Source: Candidatus Hadarchaeum sp.
GTDB lineage: Archaea; Hadarchaeota; Hadarchaeia; Hadarchaeales; Hadarchaeaceae
Length of the DNA: 39,852 bases
NCBI GenBank assembly: GCA_020725895.1
Contig: DYTO01000007.1
Span: 1 to 39,852, forward strand
Direction: 5' to 3'
The translations under genes were made by a program, and so were the position numbers. The notes below the pieces were generated by a model, which saw only the letters and a program-made list of their open reading frames with translations, did no database searches and had not been told where the DNA came from. The first letter of the stretch is position 1. The number at the start of each line of letters is the position of its first letter. This document shows, piece after piece, positions 1 through 9,344 of the stretch.

Positions 1-2
1 CA

Positions 3-47
3 CAAGAATTGGCTGACGGCCTGAGTTTCGCATGGGCGAAAAGCTAA
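3..47 (+). CDS. 3' end of an upstream CDS (…QELADGLSFAWAKS*), truncated by window edge
   Basis: Frame 3 is open from the window edge to TAA at 45-47; too short to identify. Confidence 0.3.
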   Translation, partial: QELADGLSFAWAKS

Positions 48-105
48 AAACATACCTTTCAAATCCTTTTTAGGGAAGAACTCGATAAAAAAAAGGAGCC
101 AAAAG

Positions 106-1707
106 ATGACATACTACCTAGGACTTTCAATCGGGGACCACAGCCCCGCGGCAGCCCTCCTGGAGGATGGGAAGATAATCGCTGTCGGGGAGGAGGAGCG
201 CTTCCTCGGCTTCAAGCACGCCCTCGGGCAGATGCCGATACAATCGATCAAGTACTGCCTGAAGGAGGCCAAGATAAAGCTGAAGGACGTTGACGTCGTC
301 GCAACCGACTGGAACCCCAAAATATACCTGAAGAAGATAGCAAAGGGCGGCCTCGGGAAGACCGTCACAAACACGTTCTCATACCTCGGCCTCAAGGGCA
401 AGATCAACGTCCTGGAGAGGCTGATGCAATACCACTTCGATGCCAAAAAGAAGATCATCCCCGTCGAGCACCACCTTGCCCACGCATACTCATCCATCCC
501 GTTCTCGGGGTTCAAGGACGACTGCTACTCGATAACGGTCGACGGGTACGGGGAGATGACGAGCACGCTAATCTACCACCCGAAGGAGGGGAAGATAAAA
601 GAAATTTTCGTCCCGCACTCTCTCGGCGTCTTCTACACGGAGATCACCCGCTGGATAGGATTCGAGCTCCTCGAGGAGGGGAAGACGATGGGTCTGGCCT
701 CATACGGGACGGAGAGGTACGACATGTCCAAGTACATCAAGTGGGGGAACGGCGACTACAAGATAGTGCCCAACCTCGCCGAGCAGCTCGAGAAGAACAT
801 GGGGCCGAGGAGGCGCGGCGGCGAGATTACACACAAGCAAAAGAACGTCGCATACTCAGCCCAGCGCTGTCTCGAGGACATCATGCTCCACCTGACGGAG
901 TACTACGTGGGGAAGAACAACCTCTGCCTCGCGGGAGGGGTCACCCTGAACTGCGTCACAAACGGCAGGCTCATCAGGGAATCCGGGATAAAGGACATCT
1001 TCATCCAGCCGATGGCGAACGACGCCGGCGGTGCGATTGGAGCCGCGGCATACTTCGCCTGGAAGGACGGGAAAAAGTTCGAGAAAATGAACCACGCTTA
1101 TTACAGCCAGGGTTTCAGCAACGAGCAAATTGAAAAAATCATGAAGCAGGCAGGCCTGAAATACGACTACGTGAAGGATCCGTCGGGGACTGCGGCCGAC
1201 CTCCTCGCAGACGGCAAGATAATAGGATGGATGCAGGGAAGGATGGAGATAGGGCCACGCGCCCTCGGGAACAGGAGCATCCTCGCAGACCCGCGCAGGG
1301 AGGAGATGAAGGATATCATAAACAAGCGCGTGAAACACAGGGAGCCGTTCAGGCCTTTCGCCCCGTCGATGCTGGAGGAGGACAAGCACAAGTACCTCGT
1401 GAAGGCCTACGTCTCGCCGTACATGCTTCTCTCGTTCGATGTCGTCCCCGAGATGAGGAATGTGATCCCGGCCGTGACACACGTGGACGGGACCGCGCGC
1501 CCGCAGACGGTGACGAGGACGCAGAACAAGCTCTACTACGACCTGATAAACGACTTCAAGAAGGAGACTGGAGTTTCAGTCGTCCTGAACACCTCGTTCA
1601 ACATAAGAGGCAAGCCGATCAACCGCGAACCGAAAGAGGCGATTGCGACGCTCTACACGGAAGACATGGACGCCCTTGTGATGGGCAACTACCTGATCCA
1701 AAAATAG
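106..1707 (+). CDS. Carbamoyltransferase, NodU/CmcH family
   Basis: N-term YYLGLSIGDHSPAAALLEDGKIIAVGEEERF and HHLAHAYSS; C-term GRMEIGPRALGNRSILADPR and LNTSFNIRGKPI are family hallmarks; Shine-Dalgarno-like AAGGAG upstream. Confidence 0.92.
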   Translation: MTYYLGLSIGDHSPAAALLEDGKIIAVGEEERFLGFKHALGQMPIQSIKYCLKEAKIKLKDVDVVATDWNPKIYLKKIAKGGLGKTVTNTFSYLGLKGKINVLERLMQYHFDAKKKIIPVEHHLAHAYSSIPFSGFKDDCYSITVDGYGEMTSTLIYHPKEGKIKEIFVPHSLGVFYTEITRWIGFELLEEGKTMGLASYGTERYDMSKYIKWGNGDYKIVPNLAEQLEKNMGPRRRGGEITHKQKNVAYSAQRCLEDIMLHLTEYYVGKNNLCLAGGVTLNCVTNGRLIRESGIKDIFIQPMANDAGGAIGAAAYFAWKDGKKFEKMNHAYYSQGFSNEQIEKIMKQAGLKYDYVKDPSGTAADLLADGKIIGWMQGRMEIGPRALGNRSILADPRREEMKDIINKRVKHREPFRPFAPSMLEEDKHKYLVKAYVSPYMLLSFDVVPEMRNVIPAVTHVDGTARPQTVTRTQNKLYYDLINDFKKETGVSVVLNTSFNIRGKPINREPKEAIATLYTEDMDALVMGNYLIQK

Positions 1708-1715
1708 ATTCTCGA

Positions 1716-2378
1716 TTACTTGCCCTTGAAGACCATCACTTGAACTATCTTCAGCGGGTCCGTCGCCACGTCGTCGACTTTCCTGTCGAAATTCTTCACG
1801 AGCTTGTACGGCGCCAAAACCTTCTCGTATGTCTCGACGGGGCGCGGCCAAGACCTGAACTTGAACCCTCCCTGCCCGCGGACCCTCTCGTGGAAGAAAA
1901 ACGTGGCGTTCGGCGCGGCCACCCTCTTCATCTCCTCTATCGACTTCTCGTACTCGCCGGGCGGGATGTGGTGGAGAACCGAGAAGCTAACAATGAGATC
2001 GAAATATCCGTCCGGGTACGGGAGCTTCTGGGCCGTGGCCCTCGTGAATTTGACCTTCGGGAAAGATTTCGAGGCGAGCGCCAAGAGCGCTGGCTCCGGC
2101 TCGACCGCGTGATGCTCCTTTGAATACCTCGCGACCCATGGCGTGATCCTCCCGAACCCGCAGCCGACCTCGAGCGACCTGTTGAACTTTGAGCCGCCAA
2201 GCGCCTTGTCAAGAAGCTTCGTCTCCCGATACAGGTTCGCCGTGAACTCGGCGATCTTCGGCGACGATATCCCGAGCGCGACGTTCTCGACATCCGACGG
2301 GAGCCGACCCTCCTTCTTGAGAGTCTGCCTCGTCCTTATCTTGAATTTTATCCCCTTGATTATCCTTTTCGGGCGCAT
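1716..2378 (-). CDS. Class I SAM-dependent methyltransferase
   Basis: SLEVGCGFGRITPWVA motif I; YFDLIVSFSVLHHIPPGEYEKSIEEMKRV. Confidence 0.85.
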   Translation of the reverse strand: MRPKRIIKGIKFKIRTRQTLKKEGRLPSDVENVALGISSPKIAEFTANLYRETKLLDKALGGSKFNRSLEVGCGFGRITPWVARYSKEHHAVEPEPALLALASKSFPKVKFTRATAQKLPYPDGYFDLIVSFSVLHHIPPGEYEKSIEEMKRVAAPNATFFFHERVRGQGGFKFRSWPRPVETYEKVLAPYKLVKNFDRKVDDVATDPLKIVQVMVFKGK

Positions 2379-2431
2379 TTCATCAAACCCAAATGTTTCC
2401 GCGGGTTTTTAAAACGGGTGGTCGGTGAAAA

Positions 2432-3544
2432 CTAGCATATGACCTGGTACTGGTGGAGGCACATGTTGCACGGGTACGGCTGCTTCTTCTCCTTGAACTG
2501 CGACCTAATCAGGCGGTACTTCTCGTTGTTCCATATCTCTTTGAGCGGCGTCTGGTTTATGTTCCCCATCACCCAGGGCGCGAACTCAACCTGCTTCTTC
2601 CCCACCTTCCCCTCGTGGAGAATGTAGTGCATCCCGATCGGGTATGCTATCCACGGGCAGAGGGTGACAGAGCCGTCCCACCTGACGTTCATCGGCCCGA
2701 ACCAAGGGAACCTGCAGACCGAGCGCCCGCTCACCTCGAGCTCCGGGAGCCTGACGAATATCCCCTTCTCCTTCGCGACGCGCCTCGTCTCCTCGAAAGC
2801 CTGCCTGACCTTCTCGCTCCCGCGCATTGACAGGATCGACTGCTCTGTCGTGAACTTGTCCCAGCTTATGACGTTCTGGAACCACACCTTCTCTATGCCG
2901 AGCCTGTGTGCGAGGTTGATCAGGTCTGGCGCGCCAGAGATGTTCATCTTCAGAAGAGTGCACGTCATCGAGACGCTTGGAACCTTCGAGCCCTTCTCCT
3001 TCTTTATCGCGAGAAGCCTCTCCAGGTTGCCGATGACCTTGTCGTACTTTGCGTGCCTCCTTATCTTCTCGAACATCTCCGGGTCTGCGCTGTCCACGGA
3101 GAAGACGATCTCGTCCACCTGAAGCTCGACTATCTTCCTCGCCATCTTCTCGTCAATGAATGTCCCGTTCGTGGAGAAGCTGACCTTCATCCCAAGCTCC
3201 TTCGCGGCCTCGACCATCTTCAGGAAGTTCGGGTTCGTTAGCGGCTCGCCGACTCCCCATAGGTAGACGTACTCGAGCTCCGGCCTCGACTGCTCGATCG
3301 CCTTCTTGAATATCTCCAGCGACATGTCGGCCATCTTGAATCCCTTGAAGCCGCGGTTGGGGCACATTATGCAGTTTAGATTGCATTTCGTCGTAATCTC
3401 GAGCTGGACGCCGCGCGGTTGAAACGGGAGGCTGGTCGGAACCGTGCGGTAAAACAGGGAGGGCGACCTGGACCAGACTAGCTCCGAAACCCTCGCCGCC
3501 AAGCTGTTGAACTTGGCACTTGATTTTTTCGATTGTTCCGACAT
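2432..3544 (-). CDS. Radical SAM/SPASM protein
   Basis: CNLNCIMC (CxxxCxxC); C-terminal Cys cluster CPWIAYP…CNMCLHQYQVIC. ATG at 3544 preferred over the track's TTG at 3547. Confidence 0.87.
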   Translation of the reverse strand: MSEQSKKSSAKFNSLAARVSELVWSRSPSLFYRTVPTSLPFQPRGVQLEITTKCNLNCIMCPNRGFKGFKMADMSLEIFKKAIEQSRPELEYVYLWGVGEPLTNPNFLKMVEAAKELGMKVSFSTNGTFIDEKMARKIVELQVDEIVFSVDSADPEMFEKIRRHAKYDKVIGNLERLLAIKKEKGSKVPSVSMTCTLLKMNISGAPDLINLAHRLGIEKVWFQNVISWDKFTTEQSILSMRGSEKVRQAFEETRRVAKEKGIFVRLPELEVSGRSVCRFPWFGPMNVRWDGSVTLCPWIAYPIGMHYILHEGKVGKKQVEFAPWVMGNINQTPLKEIWNNEKYRLIRSQFKEKKQPYPCNMCLHQYQVIC

Positions 3545-3611
3545 CAATACCCAGTTAACTTGGCGGCATTTTAATAAAACGATTGCAATCTTGGCTGCTG
3601 CCCCTATTGTT

Positions 3612-4799
3612 CTAAGCCTTTGAGATGCCGTATTTTTTTATCCTGTCGCGCGTGTCGAAGGCCCTGCAGCCGACACACATGAAAGGCACCGGCCCGTCCT
3701 CGCGCGGAATCAGCTTCCTGTCGTTGCGGAAACGCTCAGAGTTCCAGATTTCCTTCATCGGCTTCTCAAAAATGTTCCCGTAGCAGTGCTCTCGCAGGAA
3801 AGGCCTCTTGTTGGACATAAGGACCGCGCAGCACTGCACCACGTATCCGCCCATCATGATGTACGGCTCCGCCCACGCCGTGCAGTATTTTATGTGGGGC
3901 AGCGCCGGCTCGTTTATGTGGGAAAAAGCGACTTTGACGCCAAGCACCTCCGCCTTCTTCACCGTCTCGTCTATCCTCGCCTGCGGGACCTCCGGGATGT
4001 AGAGATGTGCGATCTCCCCGAACTTCAATATCCCAACGAACTCCACCTTGCTCCCGTCGCCCAAGTCACCGAATGAGTGAATCAGCTCGACGAATTTCGG
4101 CATCTCGTCCACGTTGAGCTTGTTTACCACGAACCTGAAGCACAGTGACGGGAGCGGCGACCCCATCTCCTTCTTCATCTGGCAGAAGCGCCTGATGTTG
4201 CCGACGACCTTGTCGAAATCGCAGCCCTTCTTGATCTTCTCGTACGTCTCCTTGGTGGCGCCGTCCATCGATATCCAGATGCAGTTCACTCCCAGGTCGA
4301 TGAGCTTCTTCCCTATCTCCTCGTTCACGTGCTCGAACTCGTCCACGAAGTTCACCGAGATCCTCCTCGACCTCAGGTGCTCGAGCATCCTGATGAAATC
4401 CTTGTTAAGGTAGGCCGTGCCCTCTCCTGTTATGTTTATCCACCTGAGTTTGGGGAACTGGTCCAGGATGTACCTGAACTTCTCGTAGCTCAGGTTCTCC
4501 GGATTCTCGTGCCAGTACGTGTGCTCGCAGATGAGACACTTTTTGTCGCAAATCGTCGTCGGCTCCAGCTCTATCTTGTACGGGTATCTCACGAGGCTAG
4601 GGTGGAGCCTGAAAAGCGGGTCGAGGACCGAGAATTCGCCGCCCTCGTCGGAAACGAAAAGCTTGATGAAAATGAAATCGGCTGCCGCACGAGGACCCTT
4701 CTTCCTGAGAATGTAGTAAATCGTCCTCCTGTAACCGACCATCGTTTTGAGGATGTTGTGTATCTCCCCAATCCTTATCCTCACAGATTCAAGCACCAT
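3612..4799 (-). CDS. Radical SAM/SPASM protein
   Basis: CDKKCLIC (CxxxCxxC); C-terminal VQCCAV…CVGCRAF auxiliary Cys. Confidence 0.86.
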   Translation of the reverse strand: MVLESVRIRIGEIHNILKTMVGYRRTIYYILRKKGPRAAADFIFIKLFVSDEGGEFSVLDPLFRLHPSLVRYPYKIELEPTTICDKKCLICEHTYWHENPENLSYEKFRYILDQFPKLRWINITGEGTAYLNKDFIRMLEHLRSRRISVNFVDEFEHVNEEIGKKLIDLGVNCIWISMDGATKETYEKIKKGCDFDKVVGNIRRFCQMKKEMGSPLPSLCFRFVVNKLNVDEMPKFVELIHSFGDLGDGSKVEFVGILKFGEIAHLYIPEVPQARIDETVKKAEVLGVKVAFSHINEPALPHIKYCTAWAEPYIMMGGYVVQCCAVLMSNKRPFLREHCYGNIFEKPMKEIWNSERFRNDRKLIPREDGPVPFMCVGCRAFDTRDRIKKYGISKA

Positions 4800-4858
4800 C
4801 GGATGACCTCTTCATTTTCCGAATTTTATCCATTGCCTCCGATTTAAGACTACCCAAA

Positions 4859-6745
4859 TCAAGATTTCAAATCGACTTTTGAAATCGATTGGGGTGGCAG
4901 CTCAAGCGTCTTTCTCAACCTTTTCGGAGGGTTCGAGATTTCAATAGACTTGGTTTTCTTTGTCGCGGTCGCGTTGTAGTAAAGAATCCTATCCTTGAAA
5001 AGAGTGGCGTAAACGCCATCCACTTCCCCGTCTATCTCGGCCAGCCCCCTCCAAGGATAATCCCCGCCCTTGTTGTAAACGACATCCCTTAGAAAATCAG
5101 GTGCCCCGCCGCCGATGCGGACAAAATATCCTTGCTTGACTTTGGACAAATGAACCTCTGGCCCGAACATTTCGCTTTCTTTGTTCCCCGTGTCACGAAT
5201 TTGGTCTCCGATGAAAACGCCGCCGCGAGCGACCCACTTTTCAATTTCCTTCAATGTTTCCGGAATGACCAAATTGCCGTCCAGCTGAATCAGAAATCTA
5301 TAGGTCTTCAGGGCGCCGTCGCCGATCATCTTCTCGTCCACATAGTCGAAATCCAGAACGTCGCGGAGCTTCATCGACTTCGAGTATATCGAGCTCAGGA
5401 TTAGGGGGTCTATAGCGAAAGAGGTTTCGGGCAGCAAAACCGCGATTTCAATTTTTGGGTTTTCCCCGGTGATGAAATCCGCGCTTTTTGAAAATCTCGC
5501 AGCGCATTCGGTCGGCTCACCCACGTCAGGGTACTGAGTCCACTTCGCATCGATGTCCTCAGATATCAAGTCCTTGAAGTAAATCGCTGACGCGCCCGAA
5601 GTCGCGGCCTCGAAGACCCTCGCCGTTATCCCCTCCGGCAGGCTGTGCCACGCCTCTTCCGTCGCGTAACGAGTCCCGTAAAATCGGCATGCGGAAGAAA
5701 TCCAGCGACTCAGGACGAAAGTCTTCACGTAATCGTCCTCCTGGTTCGTTATCCTCACGCCCGCACCGTTCTTCGCCGCGACCTCCGCCTGCTCAGAGAA
5801 GTCCGCCCCTAGAATCGCGTTCCCGTCGCCCCCGACAGCGAGATAAATCTCGTTTCTCGGGAAGTATTTCCGCGCGGTTTTCAGCCAGAAGCCCGCCCAG
5901 CGCGTCATGGCATTCTCGTACCACTTGACAAAATCCAGCCAATGCCGATGCGAATTTTTGTTTTTGAAGGACGGGTACTTCAGCCTGATCGCACCTATTG
6001 AAACCCTGTCCCAGAAATCGGCCTTCCTGGCCAAGGTCCTCACCCCGAATTTCGTCAAGTTCTTCATGGCCCCCGCGTACCAGTGCACGAACCTCGGCGC
6101 CGCCCGCGGGTACTTCACCTCGCTGAAATCCGAGAGATTCACACACCATGCTTCGTTCAAACTCTTGATTGACCTGTACTTTTTCTTGACGAAATCTTGG
6201 AAATCCTCGCGCGCATGATCGTCACCACACCACCAGCCGGGGTGAGTGTGGAAATCCTTCGGCTGGTTGAATCCACCCGTGGCAGGGTAGAGCGACTCGC
6301 CCCAGTTGCCGCTTATGCCGAGCAAAATACTTCCGAGAACTTTCTTTCGTGAGTAGTGCTCGCTGAAAATCCGCAAGAACCTGTCGACCTGCTCGGGCAA
6401 GCTGGGGTTCCAAATCGATTGTATCATCGTTTCCTTTCCATGCTCGAGGCATTTCGCGCAGACACTGCCCTCGCTTTTCTGGAACCATTCGGGCGTCGCA
6501 TACTGCGGCCCTAGAATCAGGAAAGGCGTCCATTTCAACCCGTGCTTCTTCAGCCGATCGACAAGCTCATCGTAAGTCGAAAAATCAATCTCGCCTTTTC
6601 TTTTCTCGATCTCCGCCCAGTAGACGTAGGATTGCAAACTCGTCACCCCGACCTTCTTGCAGTTCTCAAACGCGCGACCCTCAAGCAGTTTCGGGCTGAC
6701 CTCCCCTACAGATTGCCATTGGTGGATAACCTCGATTTTCTTCAT
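4859..6745 (-). CDS. Glycoside-hydrolase-like TIM-barrel protein (beta-galactosidase/GH42-like)
   Basis: SYVYWAEIEKRKGEIDFSTYDELVDRLKKHGLKWTPFLILGPQYATPEWF resembles the GH42-like barrel start; GISGNWGESLYP a possible catalytic-acid strand. Family assignment approximate. Confidence 0.6.
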   Translation of the reverse strand: MKKIEVIHQWQSVGEVSPKLLEGRAFENCKKVGVTSLQSYVYWAEIEKRKGEIDFSTYDELVDRLKKHGLKWTPFLILGPQYATPEWFQKSEGSVCAKCLEHGKETMIQSIWNPSLPEQVDRFLRIFSEHYSRKKVLGSILLGISGNWGESLYPATGGFNQPKDFHTHPGWWCGDDHAREDFQDFVKKKYRSIKSLNEAWCVNLSDFSEVKYPRAAPRFVHWYAGAMKNLTKFGVRTLARKADFWDRVSIGAIRLKYPSFKNKNSHRHWLDFVKWYENAMTRWAGFWLKTARKYFPRNEIYLAVGGDGNAILGADFSEQAEVAAKNGAGVRITNQEDDYVKTFVLSRWISSACRFYGTRYATEEAWHSLPEGITARVFEAATSGASAIYFKDLISEDIDAKWTQYPDVGEPTECAARFSKSADFITGENPKIEIAVLLPETSFAIDPLILSSIYSKSMKLRDVLDFDYVDEKMIGDGALKTYRFLIQLDGNLVIPETLKEIEKWVARGGVFIGDQIRDTGNKESEMFGPEVHLSKVKQGYFVRIGGGAPDFLRDVVYNKGGDYPWRGLAEIDGEVDGVYATLFKDRILYYNATATKKTKSIEISNPPKRLRKTLELPPQSISKVDLKS

Positions 6746-6798
6746 CCAATCCCAGTTATCTACTGTCGGTTTTCGAATCTTTTAGAGTTGCCTAAACG

Positions 6799-6812
6799 CA
6801 TATTTTAAAGAC
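6799..6812 (+). promoter_or_regulatory. Candidate archaeal TATA element upstream of NeuB-1
   Basis: CATATTTTAAAGAC in the 96-bp intergenic gap between divergent genes, ~30-40 nt before ATG 6842. Confidence 0.4.
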
Positions 6813-6841
6813 ATGGCGACAACTGGAGTTAGGGAACAATA

Positions 6842-7957
6842 ATGGCGAAAAAACCCGTGATAAAAATAGGCAAGTACACGATCTCGGAGGACTCCCCATG
6901 CTTCGTCATCGTTGAAATAGGCCACAACCACCAGGGCGAGATCGAGATCGCGAAGAAGATGATCGACGCCGTGGCCGGGGCGGGGGCGCAGGCCGTGAAA
7001 TTCCAAAAGCGCTCCAACAAGGCCCTCTACACCAAGGAGATGTACAACATGCGATACGACCACGAAAACAGCTTTGGAAAGACTTACGGTGAGCACAGGG
7101 AGTATCTGGAGTTCAGTGAAAAGCAGTACAGGATTTTGAAAAAATACGCCGAAAAGAAGGGTCTGATTTTTTTCGCCACGGCCTTCGACATGCAAAGCGT
7201 CGATTTCCTGGAGAGGATCGGCGTCCCGGCATACAAGCTGGCTTCCGCACTCGTCACCGACACGCCGCTGATCGAGTACATCGCCAAGAAGGGAAAACCG
7301 ATATTCATGTCTACCGGCACTTCAACTCTTGAGGAGATAGACCGCGCCTACGACATTATAAAAAAATACAAGGTTCCTCTATGCATACTCCAATGCACGG
7401 CGGTTTACCCGATGTTCGACTATACCGAAGCCGACCTGTGCGTCATCAAGAACTACAAGCGGAGATATCCCGACGCGATAATCGGTTACTCCGGTCACGA
7501 GAGCGGGATAGTGCTGCCCGTCGTCGCTTACATCCTCGGCGCGCGCGTCGTTGAGAAGCACTTCACCCTGAACCGCGCGATGAAGGGCTCCGATCACCAC
7601 TATTCTCTCGAACCGCAGGGCCTGACAAAACTGATGAGGGACCTTGACAGGGTTTACAAGTCGCTGGGGTCGGAACTGAAGAGGGTTTACCTCTCCGAGT
7701 TCGAGGCAAAGAAAAAGATGGGCAAGAGCATCGTTGCGAAAAAGAATATCAAAAAGGGCACCGTGATAACCCCAGAACTTTTGGCTTTCAAGTCGCCGGG
7801 CACCGGCCTTCCCCCGTACCTGGCTGAGCGACTTTTGGGCAAGGTCGCCTTGAGCGACATCGCCGAAGACACTATTCTTGAGCTTAAGCACCTCAGCAAA
7901 ACCGCTGCGAAGGGATTCAAGATTAAAAAACCCATCGACTGGGGCAGCTACAAATGA
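6842..7957 (+). CDS. neuB: NeuB-family ulosonate/nonulosonate synthase with C-terminal SAF (antifreeze-like) domain (NeuB-1)
   Basis: VIVEIGHNHQGEIEIAKKMIDAVAGAGAQAVKFQKR; LQCTAVYP; IGYSGHESG; VVEKHFTLNR; C-term SIVAKKNIKKGTVITPELLAFKSPGTGLPP (SAF). Confidence 0.92.
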   Translation: MAKKPVIKIGKYTISEDSPCFVIVEIGHNHQGEIEIAKKMIDAVAGAGAQAVKFQKRSNKALYTKEMYNMRYDHENSFGKTYGEHREYLEFSEKQYRILKKYAEKKGLIFFATAFDMQSVDFLERIGVPAYKLASALVTDTPLIEYIAKKGKPIFMSTGTSTLEEIDRAYDIIKKYKVPLCILQCTAVYPMFDYTEADLCVIKNYKRRYPDAIIGYSGHESGIVLPVVAYILGARVVEKHFTLNRAMKGSDHHYSLEPQGLTKLMRDLDRVYKSLGSELKRVYLSEFEAKKKMGKSIVAKKNIKKGTVITPELLAFKSPGTGLPPYLAERLLGKVALSDIAEDTILELKHLSKTAAKGFKIKKPIDWGSYK

Positions 7958-8439
7958 AAAATCTCGGCGATGTGAAAATTGTTGCTTTAGATTTTGACGG
8001 CGTCATGACAGACAACCGCGTTTATGTCGACCAGGACGGGAGGGAGACTGTCGCGTGCTGGAGGTCAGACGGGATCGGGTTGGGCAGGCTCAAAGAGGTT
8101 GGTGTCGAAACGGTGGTGATCTCATCCGAGGTAAACCAGGTTGTTGAAAAAAGGTGCTCAAAGTTGAAGATCAACTGCGTTCGCGGCGAGAGCGACAAGC
8201 TCTCTACGTTGAAAAAAATATTGAAAGAAAAGAAACTGTCTCTGGAAGAAACCTGCTTCGTCGGGAACGACCTGCCCGACTTGGAGTGCCTAGAAAATGT
8301 CGGCTACCCGATCGCGGTGAAAAACAGCGCTAAAGAGGTGTTAAAAGTCGCCAAGTATATCACTAAGCGAGAAGGAGGAATGGGTGCCGTAAGGGAAGTG
8401 TGCGACATGATCTACGACGCCAAGAAGGTGAAAAAATGA
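7954..8439 (+). CDS. KdsC-like HAD-family phosphatase
   Basis: VKIVALDFDGVMTDNRVYVDQDGRE…RSDGIGLGRLKEVGVETVVISSE…CFVGNDLPDL; ATGA overlap with NeuB-1. Confidence 0.9.
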   Translation: MKNLGDVKIVALDFDGVMTDNRVYVDQDGRETVACWRSDGIGLGRLKEVGVETVVISSEVNQVVEKRCSKLKINCVRGESDKLSTLKKILKEKKLSLEETCFVGNDLPDLECLENVGYPIAVKNSAKEVLKVAKYITKREGGMGAVREVCDMIYDAKKVKK

Positions 8440-9251
8440 AGGGAAAAATGGAAGGGATGTTCCGCCTCGACGGTAAAGTAGCGATAGTAACCGGCGGTAT
8501 GGGATTGCTTGGAAGGGAATTCGTCAAAACCCTCAAGGACGCCGGCGCGAATGTCGCCATCTTTGACAAGCAAGTCAAAAATTATCCCAAGGATTTCGAG
8601 GAGGTTTTGCGCGAAAAGAACGTGGCGGCCTTCGAGACCGACGTTACGAATAAAAAATCGATATCTGAATCCTTGAAATCCGTGGAGAAAAAATTCGGCG
8701 CGGCCGAGGTATTGGTGAACGCCGCGGCTATCGACGTGCCCCCTAACTACGACGCGGAGGCCCTGTTGTTCGAGAACTATCCCGAAGAGCTCTGGGATAA
8801 AATAATGGAAGTAAACGTTAAGGGGATCTTTCTTTGCTCACAGGTGATCGGGACCGCCATGGCGAAGGGGAAGGGCGGCAGCATCATCAACGTTTCTTCG
8901 ATATACGGGGAAATCTCCCCCGACCAGAGAATATACGTCAAGAAAGACAGGAAAGAGAAATTCGTGAAACCGATAGCATACAGCGTCAGCAAGGGCGCGA
9001 TCCCGAGCCTGACCCGTTACCTCGCCACATACTGGGCCGCCAAGAGTATCCGCGTGAACGCGATAACGTTCGGCGGGGTTTTCAGCAATCAGGATAAAGA
9101 GTTCGTCAAGAATTATTCCTCAAAGGTCCCCCTCGGGAGGATGGCGAGGTCCGACGAGTATAACGGCGCGATACTTTTCCTCGCCTCCGACGCGTCCTCG
9201 TACATGACCGGGGCGAACCTTGTGATAGACGGCGGTTACACGGCCTGGTAA
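8436..9251 (+). CDS. Short-chain dehydrogenase/reductase (SDR)
   Basis: KVAIVTGGMGLLGREF; NVSSIYG; YSVSKGA (YxxxK); C-term YMTGANLVIDGGYTAW. ATG at 8436 gives an ATGA overlap with the upstream gene. Confidence 0.92.
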   Translation: MKGKMEGMFRLDGKVAIVTGGMGLLGREFVKTLKDAGANVAIFDKQVKNYPKDFEEVLREKNVAAFETDVTNKKSISESLKSVEKKFGAAEVLVNAAAIDVPPNYDAEALLFENYPEELWDKIMEVNVKGIFLCSQVIGTAMAKGKGGSIINVSSIYGEISPDQRIYVKKDRKEKFVKPIAYSVSKGAIPSLTRYLATYWAAKSIRVNAITFGGVFSNQDKEFVKNYSSKVPLGRMARSDEYNGAILFLASDASSYMTGANLVIDGGYTAW

Positions 9252-9344
9252 CTCGGGGGGAACAAAACGCCTAGCTCCGCAAAAGAATCCACCAAGGTTT
9301 TTTTCAGGCCTTCGGACTTTGAAGAGATAAAAAAATGCAGGTCC

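Noticed and set aside
1227-2123. 298-aa plus-strand ORF
   Set aside because: Overlaps the carbamoyltransferase out of frame and the methyltransferase antisense; R/D/E-rich nonsense composition.
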